Source of the DNA: Ruminococcaceae bacterium UBA945
GTDB lineage: Bacteria > Bacillota > Clostridia > Oscillospirales > Acutalibacteraceae
DNA length: 17,640 nucleotides
Direction: 5' to 3'
NCBI GenBank assembly: GCA_002293315.1
Contig: DBCZ01000082.1
Span: 4,960-22,599, forward strand
Shown: positions 1-5,639 of the stretch, one piece after another
Position numbering within the stretch: position 1 is the first letter of the stretch
Layout of the letters: each line of letters starts with the position of its first letter
Notes under the pieces: generated by a model
Told to the model about the DNA's origin: nothing
The model's database searches: none
The model's input: the letters and a program-made list of their open reading frames with translations, nothing else
Translations under genes and position numbers: made by a program

Positions 1-1
1 C

Positions 2-712
2 ACTGAAAAGCGCTCTGCAAGGAATTTTTTATTCATAGTATCAACATTACGCTTCTTACCTCGCAAACAATTAAAGCCACTGAGGATGTTCATTAGGAAT
101 AATCTCGTTGCTGAACTAAAACAAATGGATGCATGGGATTTTAGGAAAAGTGGAACAGATAGATACAAAGACTTGAAAACACCAGATGAAGCAAAGGATG
201 CATTTCAATCATATATTAATGAGTTGACAAGTAGAACTAAGATTTTATTTGATGACCAAGTTGGAGATGATTTGTTAAGAGCACTGTGTGAAATTTACAA
301 TAATTCTTATGAGCACTCAGAAGGCAAGAATATCTTATACAATTGTTTTGTTCGAAAATCCAAAAGACAATTCTGTTTTTCGCTTTATGATAATGGAAGC
401 GGAATACCGCAAAACGTTAGAGAATACTTGAGGCCTCTGTTACAATTGCCAGATGAATTCTTTGATCAGATAACGAATGATGAAGCGACATTGAGATGGG
501 CACTAAAGCCAAGGCACTCAACGGCAAAGTCGGGAACTGCAAGAGGGTATGGATTAGACGTTATTCTTAAGTTTGCGGAGTTGAATAAGGGAGAGGTAAG
601 GATTTGCACAGGGAAAGTCTTATATGTATATAAGGATGGTAATGCAAAGATGCATAAATTGAGGAATACTTTTTTTGGAACACTCTTTGAATTGCATGTA
701 AATATTAAATGA
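2..712 (+). CDS. GHKL (HATPase) ATP-binding protein, 5' partial
   Basis: The C-terminal part carries a GHKL/histidine-kinase-like ATPase fold. Counting from the ATG at 86, the N-box is E69-x3-N73-x3-H77, the G1 box is DNGSGIP (from D102) and the G2 box is ARGYGL (about 152-157). No H-box or sensor is visible, so this resembles anti-sigma-type or stand-alone ATPases more than a full histidine kinase. The frame stays open upstream of the ATG at 86 to the window edge, and no Shine-Dalgarno precedes that ATG. The gene therefore most likely begins outside the window. It is first in an operon with a STAS-like protein (28-nt gap) and a PIN nuclease. By analogy with SpoIIAB/SpoIIAA partner switches it may bind or phosphorylate the STAS-like partner; this is inference. 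Codon use is AT-rich, unlike genes beyond 3600. Confidence 0.8.
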   Translation, partial: TEKRSARNFLFIVSTLRFLPRKQLKPLRMFIRNNLVAELKQMDAWDFRKSGTDRYKDLKTPDEAKDAFQSYINELTSRTKILFDDQVGDDLLRALCEIYNNSYEHSEGKNILYNCFVRKSKRQFCFSLYDNGSGIPQNVREYLRPLLQLPDEFFDQITNDEATLRWALKPRHSTAKSGTARGYGLDVILKFAELNKGEVRICTGKVLYVYKDGNAKMHKLRNTFFGTLFELHVNIK

Positions 713-739
713 GTTATCCGAAAGAAAAGAGGAGATATA

Positions 740-1090
740 ATGGAAAAGATCTTGGTCAAAAAACATGTTGGATCAGCGTTTTCGCTTGAAGATGTTGAAA
801 TAATGAAGCCATTAATTGAAGAGGCCTTGAGTAAGAATGATCAAGTAGTTCTTGACTTTGAGGGAATCCGGCTTTTTACGACTTTGTTTTTTAATGAAGC
901 CGTAACCTCGTTTATGGAGATTTATGGGGTAGAGAATTTCGAAAATCATCTTGTTCTGGAAAATCTTTCAGAAACCGGAAAAGATACATTTGAACATTCT
1001 TTCCAGTATGGAAAAAGATTTTACAGTATGACTAAGGAGCAGAGAGAAGAGCAGCAGAGAAAAATGGCTGAAGAAATAATGGAGATGTGA
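740..1090 (+). CDS. STAS-like DUF4325 family protein
   Basis: A 116-aa protein. The N-terminal FSLEDVEIMKPLIEEAL segment is followed by VVLDFEGIRLFTTLFFNEAV, which has the shape of a STAS-like domain: a beta strand ending in LDFxG, then a short motif before an NEA helix. In SpoIIAA-type anti-anti-sigma factors the equivalent loop holds the phosphorylated serine; here the candidate residues are two threonines (FTTLF). The C-terminus (last 25 residues or so) is a charged, Glu/Gln/Arg-rich helix. A strong ribosome binding site (AGAGGAGA, about 728-735) lies just before the ATG. The gene sits between the GHKL ATPase and the PIN gene with a 7-nt gap to the latter. DUF4325 proteins are, to my knowledge, often encoded beside GHKL ATP-binding proteins. 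Function is unknown; a partner-switch adaptor role is inferred. Confidence 0.75.
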   Translation: MEKILVKKHVGSAFSLEDVEIMKPLIEEALSKNDQVVLDFEGIRLFTTLFFNEAVTSFMEIYGVENFENHLVLENLSETGKDTFEHSFQYGKRFYSMTKEQREEQQRKMAEEIMEM

Positions 1091-1097
1091 GGCGGGC

Positions 1098-1646
1098 ATG
1101 GCTAAAGCAATTAATATCAGAACTGCTCAACGAGTAATTCCAAATGGGAGTCCTTTCTTTATTGATACAAATGTTTTAAAGTGTCTATATAGCCCTATCC
1201 CATTGGGGGCAGGGGTAAAAGCCAAAGCAGGACATTATCTGCGCTTCATTGGGCATCTTGTGAACAGCAGACAAGAAATCTGTGTTTCAGTTATCAATCT
1301 TCAAGAATTGTTTCATGTATTTGAAAAAGTTTATCATGAAGCCTATTGTAATAAAAACGGCGACATTCGAGTAAAAGAGTATAGGAGAATAACGAGTGAG
1401 CGGCGCTTGGTTAGGAAAGGATGTAATTCTGCCATTAAGAATATTTCTGAACAATTCAGTATTGTTGATTGTCAAATTGAAAAATCAGATCTTGATGATT
1501 ATCTCAACGAGATGGAAAATCACCTTTATGAGCCGATAGATTTTCTATTAGCAAAGAAGCACTTGAGAAGTGTAAAAGCGAATATAATTACTGAAGATAA
1601 AGATTTTGAGTCAGACGATAATGTGCAGCCATATTGTGTTATATAA
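1098..1646 (+). CDS. PIN-domain ribonuclease-like protein
   Basis: A 182-aa protein with the acidic residues expected of a PIN (VapC-like, Mg-dependent) nuclease: D23 in FFIDTNVL, E70 in INLQELF, D148 in PIDFLLAKKH, and D167/D169 in ITEDKDF. The order and spacing (strand-D-T-N, central E, D at a late helix, final TEDxDF) fit the family. It is longer than a typical VapC (about 130 aa), with an inserted basic stretch around residues 85-115. The start follows the DUF4325 stop by 7 nt with a GAGGCGGG ribosome binding site, and no classical small VapB antitoxin precedes it. The position suggests it is the effector of the ATPase/STAS-like pair. Substrate is unknown; tRNA, rRNA or mRNA cleavage is possible. 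PIN assignment is good; effector role is inference. Confidence 0.72.
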   Translation: MAKAINIRTAQRVIPNGSPFFIDTNVLKCLYSPIPLGAGVKAKAGHYLRFIGHLVNSRQEICVSVINLQELFHVFEKVYHEAYCNKNGDIRVKEYRRITSERRLVRKGCNSAIKNISEQFSIVDCQIEKSDLDDYLNEMENHLYEPIDFLLAKKHLRSVKANIITEDKDFESDDNVQPYCVI

Positions 1647-1673
1647 ACTGTAAGAAAAGTGAAATGTCCTACC

Positions 1674-1703
1674 AAAAGCCCTCTCATTCGAGAGGGCTTT
1701 TTT
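1674..1703. terminator. Bidirectional rho-independent terminator
   Basis: AAAAGCCCTCTC (1674-1685) pairs perfectly with GAGAGGGCTTTT (1690-1701) around a 4-nt loop, with six T residues at 1698-1703 on the plus strand and an A-run (T-run on the minus strand) on the left. It closes the ATPase-DUF4325-PIN operon and can also stop transcription from the convergent minus-strand cluster. Confidence 0.92.
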
Positions 1704-1822
1704 AATGCAATATGCATGCTTTGCTTAAAATTCCCCTCCGCGCACTCCAAACCCACGCTGCAGCCTTTTGCAACGGCTCTTACAGAGGTGTCAGTGTTCT
1801 CCCCGCCCAGAAGTGTGTTCCT

Positions 1823-2140
1823 TCATTCTATTATGCGATGCGTATTCTCATATGATGCTGTCGTAGATTTGAGTATTTCAATATCATGTTCCAAATCTTT
1901 CAGACGCCGCTTGTCCTGGATATATCGTTCTTTGCAAAACAGTTCTTCCTCGGCTCTTGCCAGTCTTTCCCAACGCTCTTTTGCCTCGACCCACTTTTCA
2001 AGGCCTATTGCGTCAATCAGCTTACAGAAATCATCCTTGTCGAAGTTCAGGAGACAGTATATCGGACTGACAGCCCAAACCTCATCTTCTGTTGTGACCT
2101 TTGCTTTTTAACATCTTGTCTGCATTTCTTCTAATGTCAT
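1823..2140 (-). pseudogene. Small coiled-coil protein gene interrupted by an in-frame TAA
   Basis: A perfect AAGGAGG (plus-strand CCTCCTT, 2149-2155) lies 8 nt before an ATG at 2140. Translation gives MTLEEMQTRC and then a TAA at 2110-2108. The same frame then stays open for 94 codons to TGA at 1825-1823. The downstream part looks like real protein: KVTTEDEVWAVSPIYCLL, then a Lys/Glu-rich amphipathic helix from about residue 50 to 90, likely coiled coil. No ATG lies after the TAA, so an intact product would need readthrough or another start. This is most simply a nonsense mutation in a small gene, or a sequencing error. The frame also runs on after the TGA through the shared terminator. I do not recognise the family. 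The gene would be about 105 aa if restored. Confidence 0.6.
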
Positions 2141-2192
2141 GGTAATGTCCTCCTTGTTTTTAATCCTTACATTTGGTATAATAGGAGGGCGG

Positions 2193-2265
2193 AGGGGGCT
2201 GTAAGGTACCCCCTGCCCTGTTCTTTTGGTTCGCGGCGTTTCTCTTGCTGGAGTGGCCGCGAACC
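2193..2265. repeat. Two hairpins between the HTH gene and the broken coiled-coil gene
   Basis: GGTTCGCGGC (2228-2237) and GCCGCGAACC (2256-2265) are perfect 10-bp arms around an 18-nt loop. AGGGGG (2193-2198) and CCCCCT (2209-2214) form a second hairpin next to it. The first starts 3 nt downstream of the minus-strand HTH stop codon. It lacks a T-tract, so it is a weak terminator candidate at best; it could be an mRNA end-protecting or processing structure. Confidence 0.45.
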
Positions 2266-2268
2266 TCT

Positions 2269-2493
2269 TTATGTCTCGGTCTTTGCTTCTTTGTCTTGAT
2301 TCTTATTCCTCCAATTAATGTATTTTCCGTTTTTAATGCGTGCATCTTCCGGGTACGGCGTATCACTGTCGATGACGTAGGTTCTGCCGACAAGAGTAGC
2401 GTTCAACCGCCCTCGCTCAACCAATTTTCTAACGGTTACAGGCGTCCTGTTATGCATTTTTGCATATTCTTTCAAAGAGATTAGCTTACCCAT
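2269..2493 (-). CDS. Excisionase-like small helix-turn-helix protein
   Basis: A 74-aa protein beginning MGKLISLKEYAKMHNRTPVT, followed by VRKLVERGRL and a short GRTYVID beta-wing. This is the MerR-like winged-helix pattern of small excisionase/DNA-binding proteins common on Firmicute mobile elements; the tail (RIKNGKYINWRNK) is basic. I chose the ATG at 2493 because AAGGAG (plus-strand 2504-2509) lies 10 nt upstream; a longer in-frame start at 2520 would precede that site. The start overlaps the stop of the upstream small membrane protein by 8 nt, so the two are probably translationally coupled. A role as recombination directionality factor or regulator of the surrounding element is inferred; no integrase gene is visible in the window. 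Confidence 0.7.
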   Translation of the reverse strand: MGKLISLKEYAKMHNRTPVTVRKLVERGRLNATLVGRTYVIDSDTPYPEDARIKNGKYINWRNKNQDKEAKTET

Positions 2494-2650
2494 CTTTCGA
2501 TTTCTCCTTCCGTCGAGCAAAGTACAACGCTGCTGTTGCTGATATAACCGCTGTGACTAATAGAAGGATTCTTACCCACCCATCAAAGAAAAGCGATACA
2601 GCAATGAAGCAGGCTGTCAGTACAAGACACATCAAAGTTGACTTTTTCAT
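2486..2650 (-). CDS. Small two-helix membrane protein (54 aa)
   Basis: Starts MKKSTLMCLVLTACFIAVSL and continues FFDGWVRILLLVTAVISATA, ending with the basic tail YFARRKEKSKDG. It has two predicted hydrophobic segments (about residues 5-21 and 26-43) joined by FFDGW, and a positive C-terminus likely in the cytosol. The last codons overlap the HTH gene start (ATGGGTAA, 8-nt overlap), a strong sign that the frame is real. The ribosome binding site is weak. No family is recognised; a small peptide of a mobile element, holin-like or regulatory, is possible. Confidence 0.55.
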   Translation of the reverse strand: MKKSTLMCLVLTACFIAVSLFFDGWVRILLLVTAVISATAALYFARRKEKSKDG

Positions 2651-2681
2651 ACTGCCGGATTATAATAAATGTGGTGGAGCG

Positions 2682-2702
2682 AGGGAGCTTTGATAGCTCC
2701 CT
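2682..2702. repeat. 8-bp perfect hairpin between small genes
   Basis: AGGGAGCT (2682-2689) pairs with AGCTCCCT (2695-2702) around a 5-nt loop. It lies between the two small membrane-protein ORFs on the minus-strand transcript and has no T-tract on either side. It is possibly an mRNA stability or processing element. Confidence 0.5.
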
Positions 2703-2715
2703 GCCCCTGTGGAGA

Positions 2716-2847
2716 TTACCGCTTGTGCTTTGGTCGGCGTTTAGCGGTTTTCTTTTTGTCCTTTTTTATGGATACTATCAAGGCGATTGTCGCCACGACG
2801 TTTGCCCATACGGTAAGGACTATCCCCACCACATCTACTATTTCTAT
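2716..2847 (-). CDS. Putative 43-aa membrane peptide with AUA (or internal GUG) start
   Basis: The frame encodes IEIVDVVGIVLTVWANVVAT followed by IALIVSIKKDKKKTAKRRPK: one long hydrophobic helix and then a strongly basic tail. No ATG is in frame. A good GAGGTGAGAGG (about 2848-2858 on the plus strand) sits just upstream of an ATA codon at 2847, where a start codon would be expected. GTG codons at 2832 and 2829 are alternatives, but lie about 14 nt or more from the purine-rich site. It follows the strong minus-strand promoter at 2890-2918. It may be a real small protein with a rare AUA start, or one whose ATG mutated. Family unknown. Confidence 0.4.
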   Translation of the reverse strand: MEIVDVVGIVLTVWANVVATIALIVSIKKDKKKTAKRRPKHKR

Positions 2848-2889
2848 CCTCTCACCTCGTTTCTTGTCGTATTCATCTGCCGTGATTAT

Positions 2890-2918
2890 ATTATATATCT
2901 TATTAGATATAATGTCAA
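2890..2918 (-). promoter_or_regulatory. Near-perfect sigma-A promoter for the leftward small-gene cluster
   Basis: On the minus strand, TTGACA (plus 2913-2918) and TATAAT (plus 2890-2895) are separated by exactly 17 bp. Both hexamers are consensus. Transcription would start near 2883 and run left through the 43-aa and 54-aa peptides and the HTH gene. Confidence 0.85.
2894..2911. promoter_or_regulatory. Palindromic operator between -35 and -10
   Basis: TATATCT-AATA-AGATATA is a perfect inverted repeat (7-bp arms, 4-bp centre). It occupies the promoter spacer and overlaps the -10 element of the leftward promoter. A repressor bound here would block RNA polymerase. The Xre-type regulator encoded at 3008-3217 is the obvious candidate by position; binding is inferred. 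Confidence 0.6.
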
Positions 2919-2966
2919 TACTTTTTTGAAAATAAATTGAAATATTTTTTCAGATACTTTGAAGAT

Positions 2967-2996
2967 GAAAACCCCTCGGACTTAATGTCCAAGGGG
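2967..2996 (-). terminator. Rho-independent terminator after the Xre repressor gene
   Basis: On the minus strand CCCCTTGGAC (plus 2987-2996) pairs with GTCCGAGGGG (plus 2972-2981), with one G-U pair and a 5-nt loop, followed by TTTTC. It lies 12 nt past the repressor stop codon and separates it from the next promoter. Confidence 0.85.
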
Positions 2997-3007
2997 AGGG
3001 AGACAGC

Positions 3008-3217
3008 TTATTTGTCGTTTTTCTCTCGGATAATCAAATCTGTCAAATCACAATCCAGAGCTTTGCAAATCAGGTCAAGATGTTCAAGATTTACCCACTC
3101 TGCCATCTCATGATATAAATCGTTGATTGTCGAGGGGCGAATCCCTGTCTTCTTTGCGAGTTTCGACTGCGTCCACCTCCGCTCGCCAAGCTGGGTGGAC
3201 AATAAAATTCTAATCAT
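3008..3217 (-). CDS. Xre/Cro-type HTH transcriptional regulator (69 aa)
   Basis: A single-domain helix-turn-helix protein. The HTH spans about residues 16-36 (TQSKLAKKTGIRPSTINDLY), followed by a C-terminal LEHLDLICKALDCDLTDLI segment typical of small Cro/C1 proteins (LxxIcxaLxcxxxDLi). Nearly the whole protein is the DNA-binding domain, so it probably acts as a simple repressor. The start at 3217 is supported by AAGGAG (plus 3225-3230), 7 nt upstream. It has its own promoter and terminator. Its neighbours (a palindrome-bearing promoter and small HTH and membrane genes) suggest an immunity- or lysogeny-like switch of an integrated element; that role is inferred. Confidence 0.85.
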   Translation of the reverse strand: MIRILLSTQLGERRWTQSKLAKKTGIRPSTINDLYHEMAEWVNLEHLDLICKALDCDLTDLIIREKNDK

Positions 3218-3250
3218 AGCTATGCTCCTTTTGGGTAGATTTTAGCTGTA

Positions 3251-3286
3251 ATTGTATTTTCCGTTACGATTTGTTACAAAATAACG
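3251..3286 (-). promoter_or_regulatory. Promoter of the Xre repressor with repeated GTTAY half-sites
   Basis: On the minus strand TTGTAA (plus 3274-3279) and TACAAT (plus 3251-3256) are 17 bp apart. Around the -35 lie GTTAC at 3263-3267, GTTAC at 3273-3277 (10 bp apart, one helical turn) and ATAAC (inverted GTTAT) at 3281-3285. These could be an autoregulatory operator. Confidence 0.5.
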
Positions 3287-3296
3287 AATTCAGTTA

Positions 3297-3345
3297 AATA
3301 AAAAGACCGACCGCCTACAGGAAATCCTCTGTAAGCGGCCTTTTT
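3297..3345. terminator. Terminator downstream of tRNA-Ala
   Basis: CCGCCTACAG (3311-3320) pairs with CTGTAAGCGG (3329-3338), with one G-U/A-C-type imperfection and an 8-nt loop. T-runs lie on both strands: TTTTT at 3341-3345 on plus, TTTTTATTT on minus from about 3305. It probably ends the tRNA transcript. Confidence 0.65.
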
Positions 3346-3441
3346 CATTTTGCGGAAGAAACTGAAAGAAATGGATAAACCAAGAAGACTGCACCCCCGG
3401 AAAAATAAACTGTCGGGGGAAAAGTTCGCCTGGCTCTCTTT

Positions 3442-3517
<76 letters not shown>

Positions 3518-3535
3518 ATATAGCCGACAAAAGGT

Positions 3536-3564
3536 ATTGTACCATTTCCTGGAGAAATTATCAA
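3536..3564 (-). promoter_or_regulatory. Promoter of tRNA-Ala
   Basis: On the minus strand TTGATA (plus 3559-3564) and TACAAT (plus 3536-3541) are separated by 17 bp. The start would be about 10-12 nt before the mature tRNA 5' end. Confidence 0.75.
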
Positions 3565-3577
3565 GCCTGAGAAAGAA

Positions 3578-3606
3578 AAAACTCACAGCTTTTGGCTGTG
3601 AGTTTT
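3578..3606. terminator. Terminator of the BMP lipoprotein gene
   Basis: AAAACTCACAGC (3578-3589) and GCTGTGAGTTTT (3595-3606) form a perfect 12-bp stem with a 5-nt loop and T-rich ends on both strands. It lies 20 nt after the lipoprotein stop codon on the minus strand. Confidence 0.9.
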
Positions 3607-3626
3607 ATACTTTCTAAATCTGAAGA

Positions 3627-4763
3627 TTAAAGACCCTTGAAGTCGTCCGGTGTGCTGCCGTTGAAGTTAGAAGCCGGAACGATTTCGCCGGACTTCACCT
3701 TTGCATAAGCCTCTTCAAGCTGAGTGAGCGTCTCTGCTGAAAGCTGCTGTCTGCCGTCTGCGGAGACATAGCCCGTTGAATCTGTGTCAGCATGAAGAAC
3801 AACGTTTGCACCCTTGAATGTGCCGGCCTGAACAGCGTCGAGCTGACGCTTAACATTGATTCTCATGTTCTTGAGCGCGCTTGTGAGCATGATGTTCGCG
3901 TCGCCGTTTGCACCGTCGTCATACTGGTCAACGTCGCAGCCGATGACAAATGCGTTGCCGTTTTCCTTAACAGCTGTAAACACGCCGTTGCCCGAGCCGC
4001 CAGCCGCTACGAAGATTATATCGCAGCCCTCTGCGAGAAGTGCGTCGCCGATAACCTTGCCGCCGGCTTCGTCATCAAATGTGCCAACGTAATTGCCGCC
4101 GACGTCAGCGCCTGTAACGTCTGTGCCCGCATAGCTGGGAAGCGCGATGACTTCGGCAGATGTTCCGAGATGAGTGTTAGCGTAATTTACGCCGCTCTCA
4201 AAGCCGAACTGATAGTTGACGTTTGAAGGATAAGCGATTCCGTGAACGCTCGCAACCTTGCCTGTTTGAGTCTCCATAGCAGCCGCGATGCCTGCGAAGA
4301 ATCCGCTTTCTTCCTCGGCAAACATCATAGCATAGATGTTGTCTGCAGGCTGGTCTGCGGGGAGCTCAACGCCCTCAGCATCAGCCGGGAAGCTGTCAAC
4401 GAGGATGAAGCTCTTCTCCGGGTTCTCAACAGCGTGCTGATAAATGCCAGCGAACTGGAAGCCCGGTGTGACGATAACGTCATATTCTGCGAGAACATCC
4501 GCTGCCGCCTGAACGGAGTTAGCTGTGTCAAGCTCGCGAATGTCAGTGACCGTGGCGCCCGGATTTTCTGCGATGAAATCCTGAATGCCGTTGAAGTTAT
4601 CCTGGTTGAAAGAGCCGTCATCAACGCCCGAGGGGCTTGTCACGATAACGATTTTCAAGCCGTCGCCGGTAGCGGCTTCGCTTGGTGAGCCGGGAGTAGA
4701 GCAGCCGGCTACCGCGCCGAGAACGAGCATGGCCGCGAGCAGTAATGCAATGATTTTCTTCAT
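3627..4763 (-). CDS. BMP/PnrA-family substrate-binding lipoprotein (likely nucleoside-binding)
   Basis: A 378-aa secreted lipoprotein. The signal peptide MKKIIALLLAAMLVLGAVAG ends in a lipobox with C21 as the lipidated residue. The mature part shows the basic-membrane-protein fold: DDGSFNQDNFNG near residues 48-59, VTPGFQF, FILVDSFP, EEESGFFAGIAAAM, YPSNVNYQFGFESGVNYA, and FVAAGGSGNGVF. Family members bind purine nucleosides (PnrA, BmpA) for an ABC importer. The start at 4763 is set by GGAGG 6 nt upstream; a longer in-frame start at 4799 lacks such a site and would bury the signal peptide. No ATPase or permease genes adjoin it, so the binding protein is an orphan here. A purine nucleoside phosphorylase gene lies about 2 kb away. 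The ligand is inferred from the family. Confidence 0.92.
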   Translation of the reverse strand: MKKIIALLLAAMLVLGAVAGCSTPGSPSEAATGDGLKIVIVTSPSGVDDGSFNQDNFNGIQDFIAENPGATVTDIRELDTANSVQAAADVLAEYDVIVTPGFQFAGIYQHAVENPEKSFILVDSFPADAEGVELPADQPADNIYAMMFAEEESGFFAGIAAAMETQTGKVASVHGIAYPSNVNYQFGFESGVNYANTHLGTSAEVIALPSYAGTDVTGADVGGNYVGTFDDEAGGKVIGDALLAEGCDIIFVAAGGSGNGVFTAVKENGNAFVIGCDVDQYDDGANGDANIMLTSALKNMRINVKRQLDAVQAGTFKGANVVLHADTDSTGYVSADGRQQLSAETLTQLEEAYAKVKSGEIVPASNFNGSTPDDFKGL

Positions 4764-4828
4764 TCTAAACCTCCGATAATAATTAAATCTCCATTTCACC
4801 GCGCTTTATCGGCACAGTGAAGCTTATA

Positions 4829-4848
4829 TGAAATTCATATGAATTTCA
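4829..4848. promoter_or_regulatory. Perfect 20-bp palindrome at the lipoprotein transcription start
   Basis: TGAAATTCATATGAATTTCA is fully self-complementary and lies just downstream of the -10 box at 4857-4862, over about +2 to +21. This is a typical repressor operator position. The cognate regulator is not identifiable in the window. Confidence 0.65.
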
Positions 4849-4856
4849 ACGACATG

Positions 4857-4865
4857 ATTATAGCA
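4857..4865 (-). promoter_or_regulatory. Extended -10 promoter of the BMP lipoprotein gene
   Basis: On the minus strand TGCTATAAT gives a consensus -10 with the TGn extension. No good -35 lies at 16-18 bp, which is tolerable for extended -10 promoters. It leaves a leader of about 87 nt that contains the palindrome. Confidence 0.6.
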
Positions 4866-5014
4866 CCCCGTGCCTCAAAAGTCATGTAAAGATATGAATT
4901 GAAACCGTTTTGAGACAATTTTCGGCATTCTCTCCAAAAATGGCAAATACCCAAGGCGCTTTTATAACAGCTTGCAGTTTACATAATGGGGTAAATACTC
5001 AATCAGAGGCGTTA

Positions 5015-5602
5015 TTATCTCACAATGCTAACTGTGCCATCTTTCCGTGCAGGGGCAGGTGATTCCTTGTCGGTGTAACCGACTGCGGCAGCTGAGCAAA
5101 TTGTGTGCTCAAGCGGTATGCCAAGCCCGGCAAGATAGTCTCTGATATCACTGTCATATCTGAGCCAATGAAGCTGATTGATATAACAGGTCCCTAAGCC
5201 AAGCGATTCAGCAGCAAGGAAGATGTTCTCCAAAGCAAGTGCGCAATCTGCCATGGCGTTTTCGTAATGCGGCTTATTTGAAGCGATGATCAGTGTGGGT
5301 GCATGATAGCAAAAATTGTAATCCTCGTGCTTCACCTGCTCGATAATACTGTGCTTGCCGGGGTAGTCGTCATCGGGAACATAGCGGCCGAAACCGGTGC
5401 GGACAAGTGAGTTAAGCTTAGAAAGCACATCAGCATTTTGAATTGCGGTGAATAACCAACTCTGGTTATTCCCGCCGCTGGGTGCCCAGATCGCCGCACC
5501 GAGAAGAGCTTCAAGCTGTTCTTCCGTGATTTGCTTATCTGTGTAACTACGTGTGCTGCGCCGGGATTTTATAATGCGAATGATCTCATTATCTATTGCC
5601 AT
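5015..5602 (-). CDS. Nitroreductase-family FMN oxidoreductase
   Basis: A 195-aa protein of usual length for single-domain nitroreductases. The FMN phosphate-binding RRSTRSY lies at residues 14-20, followed by APSGGNNQSW (40-49), the family's second FMN contact. Near the C-terminus, AAAVGYTDKESPAPARK matches the usual GYxxxxPxxR ending. It would use NAD(P)H to reduce nitro compounds, quinones or flavin-type substrates in the cytosol; the substrate is unknown. AAAGGAGAA precedes the ATG. It lies 37 nt downstream of the zinc alcohol dehydrogenase gene without an evident promoter, so co-transcription with the phosphorylase and dehydrogenase is likely. Confidence 0.88.
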   Translation of the reverse strand: MAIDNEIIRIIKSRRSTRSYTDKQITEEQLEALLGAAIWAPSGGNNQSWLFTAIQNADVLSKLNSLVRTGFGRYVPDDDYPGKHSIIEQVKHEDYNFCYHAPTLIIASNKPHYENAMADCALALENIFLAAESLGLGTCYINQLHWLRYDSDIRDYLAGLGIPLEHTICSAAAVGYTDKESPAPARKDGTVSIVR

Positions 5603-5639
5603 ACTTTTCTCCTTTATGCGATGCTAATTGAACAACGGA

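Noticed and set aside
1659..2134. Plus-strand ORFs of 150 and 82 codons
   Set aside because: They lie antisense to the minus-strand frame that has a perfect ribosome binding site and protein-like content; their translations are Ser/Phe-rich and the first starts inside the terminator.
3394..3419. CCCCCG/CGGGGG hairpin downstream of the tRNA
   Set aside because: Only six base pairs with a 14-nt loop and no T-run on the minus strand; the later hairpin at 3311-3338 is a better terminator.
3792..4688. Long plus-strand ORFs opposite the BMP lipoprotein
   Set aside because: They are antisense shadows of a GC-rich coding gene; no ribosome binding site, composition Ala/Val/Cys-biased.
4764..4850. 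Purine riboswitch in the BMP lipoprotein leader
   Set aside because: The leader is short and holds only the 20-bp palindrome; no three-way junction with conserved loop sequences was seen. The PNP leader is also too short.
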